Origin: Asterella californica | Lineage: Eukaryota; Streptophyta; Marchantiopsida; Marchantiales; Aytoniaceae | DNA length: 64,000 nt | NCBI GenBank assembly: GCA_036924285.1 | Contig: JAYKYS010000004.1 | Coordinates: forward strand, 1,860,001 to 1,924,000 | Direction: 5' to 3' | Shown: positions 57,004 through 64,000 of the stretch, one piece after another | Layout of the letters: each line of letters opens with the position of its first letter | Position numbering within the stretch: the stretch's first letter is position 1 | The notes under the pieces: model-generated | Told to the model about the DNA's origin: nothing | Databases searched by the model: none | The model's input: the letters and a program-made list of their open reading frames with translations, nothing else | Made by a program: the position numbers and the translations under genes

Positions 57004-58572
57004 GTGGTATCTTCAGAGTGTGCAGATTGTTGATATATTTGATTTGCAGATGTGCGTGTGCGCGAAGTGGTTTTTTTTGGTCGTGTGTTTGATTGCTGTG
57101 CGGATTAGTAGTGTGTGGACTTATTCTTGGTCGAATTTGTGGTGAGATAGTGCGGAAGCGCTGCTGAAATTTCTCGTGACAGGTTTTTTGGAGTCAATTT
57201 GAGATAGACAGATGTGCATCGGTGGATGTCGGATAGACGTTGGTCAGCAATTTCTGACGATGATGAGTTCAGTAGGTGCCGTGATGAGAAGACGATTTCA
57301 ACACACCAAAAATCATCCGATTTGATGAAGCATTGAGAGAGTTACAAGTGAAAGAAGGTTGCGGGTTGTCTAAAATCTGACGTAAATCCGTCCGCACATG
57401 TATCTATGATAGATTTCGACCTTTTCGAGTTGTTCGACCTTCTGAAGTGCTGTTTGGGATGTTTTTCGAAGAGCTTTGGCGAGGCTTCGAGGCTTCGAGG
57501 TGCGTGAGTGCAGAGACAGAGGCGGAGTCAACAAGCCAGCTTGCTAGCGTGCGTAAGCTAAGCCCAATTTCATTGATGTGAGAGTGAGTAAAATCATGTC
57601 ACCTATCTCAACATTATTCATGAAGAATGTGCTTAACTGTTTAGCTCTTAGCTTTGGCTTTACCACTAGACCAATAACTCTTGGTGTCTTCTAAGGATGC
57701 ATGCAAGTATTACGGACTTGTTTAAGATAATAGGAGATCTTTTCACACGTTCCTAGAGGAGTGGTAGGGCGATCACATAGTACTAGAAGGAAGTTGTCGT
57801 TGTGGTAGCGTTTGTCTATACCGTAGAGACGCGTATGGAGACAATTGATGATAGTTGTCTTGGATGAGCTAGTAGAGCTACCACATAGAGGGAGCTACTA
57901 GAGATGTGGACATCTAGTTAGTAATCTTAGGTACAGGTTATGACAACTGGTTGTCATATATTGTGCATGTGATCACCGAAGAGAAGACGTCAGTCCGGAT
58001 GAGGTTGAGTTTATCTTTTGTGTATGTTTGAGTGTGGAAGGTTATCGTTTGGACTTCTTGTGGTTGGAATCCCTCCATTTCTACTTCCTGTTGTGCGCCG
58101 AGTTTGCTTGTGTTGACGTTTGATTTCCGGAGTGAGTTCACTCCAGTGTGCTATCAGTAGTGAGACTGGAGTTGCGGACCAATCAGACTATCTCTTCTCT
58201 CACGGTGAGGTTGGACGTGCGACCAACAGATCGTGAGAGGCTGTCTGTGGTGATGACAGGTATAAGTTATCTTTATCTTGACCGTCTTAGTAAGAGATAG
58301 GTGAGCTTAGTTGGAGCGGGGTTAGGCAGGTTAACGACGTGTGGTGACGAGGTCTCGACACTCTAGTTAGAGCTTAGTGTTCTGATTGATAGGGGGTTGT
58401 CATCACGGAGGTCCACGAGAGTTCTGGCGGAGATTCAGCTGCAGTAAGCAATGGATTCACACGGAGTGATGTGAGGTACAAACGAGTAACACCGGTCTCA
58501 TCGGCAGACACCGATTCAGACAAGGACGTGGTTGGAGGTACATATAGTGTCGCCATACCGTTGTTGTGAGAC

Positions 58573-59280
58573 ATGGACAAGATTTATGAGGTCACGAAAG
58601 GACCTCGACGATACTCGGATACGGTGGGTATCATTGAGCTGGATGACTTCATCCAAGAGTTCGATAGTTGGTGCGATTTGCAACAGATGCGAAACCCACG
58701 ACTATTCACACCTTTCATGACGTGGAAGGATTTGTTCCAACACTTGGAGGGACCGTCTATGGACGATTACCATGAATTCAGACGAGATTACAACATGGAG
58801 ATTGAGTTGTGGAGACCACATTGATCTCTCAACTATGTTTCTATTACTACTGGCGTAGTTTCAGGAGGCATCGCATCTACGAGTTCGGGTGTCAAGAGCA
58901 ATGGTACATCCACGAGTGACGGAGTACCTACTACCAACGGTGCGTTCACTAGTAGTGGAGCAAGCGGTAGTAGAGCGGGATACCACTAGGGTTTAACCTT
59001 GTGGTTCAGTTCTTCCAGTGTTTGAGAAAGACGTATCAAGGTGTGCACACCGACAAGTTGAGGGGTCTGTAAGAGTTCCAGCGGAAAACTGGAGAGAGCC
59101 TACACGAGGTGTTTACTCGTATGAGGCGATTGATCAGCATGTCCAAGGGGTGACAGAAGCACAACCAGTCCAGACTTAGTGGATAGAAGCTCATGCCGTC
59201 CTTCTCTAGTCAACAGCAAGCGGATCCTTGCTGGACGTGTGATGGTCCTCATCAGCAGAAGGACTGCTCATAGAGAAAAG
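58573..59280 (+). pseudogene. B2 gag with zinc knuckle
   Basis: 58573-58824 opens MDKIYEVTKGPRRYSD and has features of a retrotransposon gag (TWKDLFQHLEGPSMDDYHEF). After stops and a shift, EFQRKTGESLHEVFTRMRRL (about 59070-59130) is a typical retrotransposon gag segment. CWTCDGPHQQKDC (about 59226-59265) is a CX2CX3HX4C knuckle. Family B's gag is seen only here; it is missing from B1. Confidence 0.7.
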
Positions 59281-59550
59281 ATGGTTATGATACGTATGAG
59301 ACGTCTCAAGCGGTGCCTAGGCAGTGTGAGCATTGAGAGCGACCAAGTCACAATAGTGATCATTGTTTTGATCTCCACCTCGAGCTACAGCAAGGGAAGG
59401 CTGAGCATGGACGAGGCGGAGGAGCGTGGTGATCGAGTTGGAGATAGAGGTCCAGCACTCGAGAGAGGATCATTCCGTCCACCGTCCACTACGATGTCAG
59501 ATACGGGTATGGCTGCTCGGATTGAGCAGTTGTAGCACAAGATAGCTAGT

Positions 59551-60599
59551 ATGGCTATGACTCACAGAGATCTAGTTCGAGAACAGAGACTTCCACAAAC
59601 CATGAAGTCAAAGTCAACTCCTTCTCCTCCTTACGGAGGAGAAGGAGTTGACTTTGACTTCATGGTTTGTGTGGCACAGATTGAGGCATCTGCGGCAGTG
59701 ACTCAGAGTGCAGTACGTGCCTCTGAGCCAGGGGATGCATCGGTGCAGTTGGATCCACAACGCGGAGAGGTTGATAGACATGACAATCTTTCTCAGTCAT
59801 TCACGCTATCGGAGGTGTTGAAGACCATGTCTATGATTCTTAAACGACCTACCGATGATGTGATGAAGTTGGAGATATCGACATCCATGAGTGGGTGTGA
59901 TGCGAGTCAACCCTCGACGTTTGTGGATGCGACATCAAATCTGATGTTGGAGGCGGCTACATCAGTTCTGTGAGCCTCACTATTTTCAGCCACGGATATG
60001 ATGACATTGGGAGTCAGCTTGGCTCCAGTGTTCCAGGTAGCAGCCATGCTCAATGAGAGCGAGGATGTAGTTACCTCTAGTGTTGAGGTGCTTCAGCGAG
60101 AGGCGGTAGATATGTCCATGGAATCGAGGATCAAGACAGCTACCAGTGGTACTTGGCAAGCGACGACTGTCAAGTTAAATGAGTTACTAGTTAGGTCGGC
60201 AATTGATCGTGATGGTTTGGCACTAGGTGTGGTGTTGTTGGACAACAGAAGTGATATCTTCTGTTTGGTGACACCTTCAGAGAATGTGTATCGATCGCAG
60301 AAAGTCTTGTTAGATTCTAGAGTCTAACCGTTGATGTTGGGAAAAGAGGAGTGCATTAGTTTGGATCTGAGGAAGTCCGAGGTGGAGAGATGTCCATTCC
60401 AGCTGCAGATATCTCTAGGAGGATAAGAGGGTACAACTCTACACATGACATACGAGGTGCTGACGATGAGAGTTCGACCATATCATCTCACAGATGACTT
60501 GATGATGAAGACCAAAGTCATCATTACGACCGCGGAGTCTTATGACGTATTGGTTGGAAGTGTTGTGTATGTCTTATGAGATTCGTGATCGACTATTGG
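59551..60599 (+). pseudogene. B2 gag tail and retropepsin
   Basis: Two open stretches (59551-59973 and 59998-60327) align with the B1 frame 855-1712. The active site reads LLDSRV instead of LLDSGA and is followed by a stop, so the protease is dead. The end of the domain reads FVIDYWTE, showing that the TGA at 1710 in B1 replaced a Trp codon. Confidence 0.75.
59594..59671. repeat. Perfect palindrome, 37-bp arms, 4-nt loop
   Basis: The left arm 59594-59630 and right arm 59635-59671 are exact reverse complements around the loop TTAC. The arms contain AAGTCAAAGTCAACTCC and its complement. It lies inside the gag tail frame, which still reads through it. Neighbouring sequence is heavily mutated, but the arms show no mismatch. 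Confidence 0.97.
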
Positions 60600-62229
60600 A
60601 CAGAGACAACATCTTATAGACTAGGTTGGCAGTCCGATGAAGAACGAGTGAGTCGCTTATCAGTGCGATTTAGTTTCAAAGTTGAGACAACAGAGCCTAC
60701 ACCAGGGACAATGACATCCGTTGCAAAGTTCAGTTCGGTCATCACTTGGCCGGACGAGTTGTTAGAGGACAATGCTCATGCGGAGGATACTCCGATCCTT
60801 GAGGAGGTGGGGGACATGCCTAACATGAATACGGTAGTATCATCTGCCTTGGATGTTCCACTTTGGAGTTTGAGTGGAGAGTTGTAGCAGTATGATCATC
60901 GGTTGGTGTAGTAGGCTTGGAGTGCTTTGTACCGCCAATAGAAGAACAAAGGATTGTTCTTGATATTGTTAGTGTGATCTTATCACCGTTGGATACGACT
61001 CTCATTGTATGACAGTATCCAGAGGAATATGTGTATGTGCTAGAGCTGTTTGGAGAGATCAGTATAGGTTTGAGTACGATATTGTAAGTAGGCATACGAA
61101 TACAGCGATACTTGTATGTAGAGGGAGATGAGATTGCGAGACGTATCTCATTGCGTCATGTGACACACTTGATGTAGAGATATCTTGAGTTGTTGTCCAT
61201 ATCAGCTGTCAGAGAATACCAGCAAGCATTATCATCAGATATGATAATGCTTGCTGTTTGAGGCGCAAGATCTCATGATTGTTGATCCCATTCACTTGGT
61301 GATAGCCGAGTGATCATGTCAAGGTCACACGCGTGTTGGAAGAGGTCTGGGTTTACACGACCTGCGATCTAGTATGTTGTGGACGATGTTACGGATCTTA
61401 CGATATCTCTAGATGCATCAGATGGATTCTCTAGGTACATCTTGGAGAACATTCTTTTGTTAGGTGATGCTCGTACATAGATGATGACGAGTGTGCATCA
61501 AGTGCGGTCTTGGTTTGGACCGGCAGTGTTGTTGGATGCAACGAGAGTGGGATCTCGTGCACATCATCCACGGTTGTGGTGGACGAACTTGTTATCGAGG
61601 GAGGTGCTCAAGCGCGCACATGATGCAATGAGACGATCAGCGCACCTCACAGTTGATGATGTCTTATATGCAAAGCGACGATCTCAAGTAATGAGAGTCG
61701 TCGATAGGTCATCCATGGCAGGATGAACCTAGTGGGACAATCTATGACAACATTGTCCACGTTGGTGAACTTTAGCGTCATATGCTTACAGAGATGGAGG
61801 ACCTGGGGTTGTGAGAGATACTCAGTTACAGTAATTGTGGAGTCCAATGCCGATGAGAGAGAGCGAGCGATGGATTTCTCTACGAGTACGATGACAGTAG
61901 CTTTGATGTCGAAGGTTTCACATCGTCAAGTGTTGGGTCAAGCAATGGACTTGAACTACTTGACATGGATTGTTAACTTTGGATTGGCTGAGCAGCGTTG
62001 GATGCGATCGACGAGTGTTACTGCGCAAACACTGAGCTCTTGTCTATCAGATTGGTGGATGCAAAGGCTTAGAGCGAGACGTGTAGAGTTCGACAATCCT
62101 TGGACATCATGGGATGCATTAGGAGAGAATGTGGAGCTTGCAGCTAGGATAGCAGGAGTTTTTCACACAATGGAGGTGGAGGTTGTTGATAGTGAACAGA
62201 AGGAAACTGCTCTAGAGGCTGCAAGATAG
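60600..62229 (+). pseudogene. B2 DNA methyltransferase domain, decayed
   Basis: It aligns with 12477-14041 throughout. Motif I is LFGEIS (near 61043) and motif II YVEGDE (near 61110). The catalytic Cys codon at 61317-61319 is kept in SCQGHTR, preceded by a stop. The ENI remnant of motif VI is near 61445. Motif VIII is SRAHHPRLWWTN (intact, near 61554-61589). The open frame 61723-62229 covers ERERAMDFSTSTM and RQVLGQAMDLNYLTWIV, where motif X keeps the Gly lost in B1. Numerous stops and shifts precede 61481. The frame ends at the UAG-CAGUCA site shared with B1. Confidence 0.8.
61220..61256. repeat. Perfect palindrome, 16-bp arms, 5-nt loop
   Basis: CAGCAAGCATTATCAT at 61220-61235 pairs with 61241-61256 around CAGAT. 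The corresponding B1 sequence (13031-13060) is only an imperfect hairpin, so the right arm looks rewritten using the left arm as template. Confidence 0.9.
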
Positions 62230-62235
62230 CAGTCA
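62227..62235 (+). promoter_or_regulatory. Candidate leaky stop between DNMT and RT (B2)
   Basis: TAGCAGTCA, in frame with the DNMT upstream and the RT-region ORF downstream, identical to 14039-14047 in B1. Confidence 0.4.
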
Positions 62236-63700
62236 ACGACTTCGTCTTCTACCTCTAGCATGGTGACAGAAGATACTTGAGAGTCGGAGATTGGACCCAA
62301 GCTTATAAGAGAAGAGAGACGAAGAGTTCAGAGATTCCTGAAGAGCTACAAGAATAATTGTACTTTTAGTATGAAAGATTTGTGTACCTCGAAAAGACCA
62401 AGTATACTGATCGACTTGACTAGTGACACGTCAATCTTTCGAAGTCCCTACATGTACAATAACATGGAGAGAGCCTTGATCCAGAGTAGGACTCAAGACT
62501 TGTTGGAGGTTGGGTTGGTGGAGATGTCGCATGAAGAGTATGCATCTGTCATAGTTATGCTAGCAAAGATATGTATTACAACTACAAGAATAGACGGATG
62601 TGTGGAGACTATCGTCCTATCAATTGAGAGACGAAGTCTCATAAGTATGTCATGATGACATCTGAGGAAATCTTTGATTCAGTGGGGCATGTGAAGGTCT
62701 TCAATACTTTGGTCCTTCGAGCAGGGTATCATTAGTTGCCGGTGAGAGGATAAATCCAAGACAACATTCTAAGGAATTGACTCTCACGGCAAGGATTGTG
62801 TATATCAGTGACGGTTCTTATCATTTGGTTGAAGAACGTCTCTATCGAGTTCCAAAAAAGATGGACATGATCCTAGCAGGACTGGATTTTGTTCAATGTT
62901 ATATTGATGACATCTTAGTCTATTGTGCTACAATGGAGGAGCACAAGAGACACTTACGAGATGTGTTCGAACGGTTGAGAGCTCATGGGTTGAAGTTACA
63001 CTTTGGGAACTGTAAGTTCTTCCATGAGTTGATAGAGTATCTGGGCCACACCATCTATCCAAGTGGGTTGGGTGTTCAACAGATGAAGATTGAGATTATT
63101 GCACATATCTCATGTCCCACATATACGAGTCAAGTTCGGGTTTTCTTGGTTTGGTGAACTTCTATCATCGATACGTGAAGGAGTTTAGTACAATTGCAAA
63201 GCCATTGACCAAGCTTATGAAGTGGACCAGGAGTGGCAGCGGAGAGATGTGTAGGAGCAATTTTTGTAGAGCTCAAGGATAGGTTGACATCTGCTCTCAT
63301 CTTGAGGAGATCCGTTAGGGTGAGTCCCTTTCAACTGCAATTGGAGTATGTTAGGACTTGGAGCAGTGCTGACTCAACATGATGATGAGAAAAATGAGTC
63401 CGTGATGAAATATGCTAGTCGCTCCAACAATTCGACGAAGATGAGATATAGTTCGTATGAGGAAGAGTGTTTGACAGCAGTGTAGGTTGTTGCACACTTC
63501 TGATGTTATATGTTTGAGAACTCCTTTACTCTCATCATTGATCACTAGCCGCTCAAGTGGTTGATGGAGTTGATAAGCTTACAAAAAAGCTTACATGATG
63601 GGCTCTGATCTTATAAGAGTATGCTTCCAGGTAGTGCATAGACATGGAGTTGCAAACCTAGATGTCGATAGGTTGAAATACATGCACGAGTCAACATGAT
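62230..63700 (+). pseudogene. B2 reverse transcriptase and RNase H, decayed
   Basis: RT blocks are recognisable: ALIQSRTQDLLE (62475 on), GYH followed by the same TAG as B1 (near 62733), CYIDDILVY with catalytic YIDD intact (62900-62911), and EYLGHTIYPSGLG. Frameshifts lie near 62750, 63150 and 63230. RNase H remnants (SRSNNS, PLKWLM) extend to about 63700. Confidence 0.75.
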
Positions 63701-63739
63701 CAAACTAGAGCTCGATGGCATGACGAGGACAATATTGAT

Positions 63740-64000
63740 GACGTGGTATGCACATCCGATGTGTAGTAGTTTGTCGCACGATGTGTGGTTTGTGATCGAG
63801 TACGAGCATCATTTAATGCTCCTACTCCACAGTTACATCCCTTCTCAGTTATGGGATCTGGTTATCATTGGAGCTTGGATTTTACGGGATCCTTATCGTT
63901 GACTATACGTCACCTCCGGTATGTGTTGGTGATGATAGAGCACTTCTCCAAGTGGATTGAGTTGATGACATTACTGGACAAGACGAGTGAAGGGACATCA
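63740..64000 (+). pseudogene. B2 integrase, 5' part, cut by window end
   Basis: Matches 24760-25018 of B1: CVVCDRV of the zinc finger, then the first catalytic Asp (WSLDFTG) and EHFSKWIEL. The HH part of the finger is deleted. The rest lies outside the window. Confidence 0.75.

Larger units (their letters stand above)
56502..64000 (+). mobile_element. Second family B retroelement (B2), runs off the window
   Basis: Collinear with the B1 pieces without the A insertions: gag, knuckle, protease, linker, DNMT, UAG, RT, RNase H, start of integrase. It is more decayed than B1. Near 60660-60690 it shows the uninterrupted site into which A inserted in B1. About 430 bp present in B1 (end of 15555-15660 and 24428-24755) is missing near 63735. 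57004-58572 would be the leader, without a supported ORF. The exact 5' end depends on the putative LTR. Confidence 0.8.

Overview
The window is nuclear DNA from a land plant. It holds one intron-containing plant gene, LTR retrotransposons whose primer-binding site matches a plant-type tRNA-Glu, and several decayed transposons. Introns of 100 to 1800 bp, moderate GC and nested Ty3 elements would fit a bryophyte, but that placement is a guess. There is no sign of bacterial genes, operons or CRISPR.

Left third (about 0.8-25.7 kb): a nest of two Ty3 families. Family B is the older host element. Its pieces lie at 826-1784, 2700-3427, 12477-15660 and 24428-25680. Family A has ~915-bp LTRs, a tRNA-Glu primer site and Athila/Tat-like pol without a chromodomain. 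It is present as a solo LTR (1785-2699), a pol tail (3428-3740) and two near-complete copies, A1 (3741-12476) and A2 (15661-24427). All gag-pol frames are broken by stops or frameshifts. A second, more decayed B copy (B2) fills the right end (about 56.5-64.0 kb) and supplies the uninterrupted version of the site that A invaded.

The most notable observation is that family B carries a C5-cytosine DNA methyltransferase (DNMT) domain between protease and reverse transcriptase. Motifs I, II, IV (Cys in a PCQG context), VI (ENV), VIII, IX and X appear in order. In both B copies the DNMT and RT segments share one frame, separated by a UAG followed by CAGUCA, which fits the UAG-CAR-YYA leaky-stop consensus. 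The element order is gag, protease, DNMT, stop, RT, RNase H, integrase. Related retrotransposon DNMTs are known from dinoflagellates and charophyte algae. Here every copy is broken, so any activity must be sought in other family members.

Middle (25.7-41.4 kb): a 2.9-kb segment extraordinarily rich in GAAGAC/GTCTTC with one unrecognised 309-codon ORF, then tandem-repeat-rich and AT-rich DNA with coding relics and no convincing host gene.

41.5-52.6 kb: a complete 20-exon plus-strand gene for the plant homologue of RELCH/KIAA1468 (two LisH motifs, coiled coils, HEAT-type repeats). Exon phases join into 1104 codons. Downstream are a minus-strand PIF/Harbinger transposase relic (about 55.2-56.1 kb) and then B2, which contains a perfect 37-bp-arm palindrome and a second 16-bp-arm palindrome.
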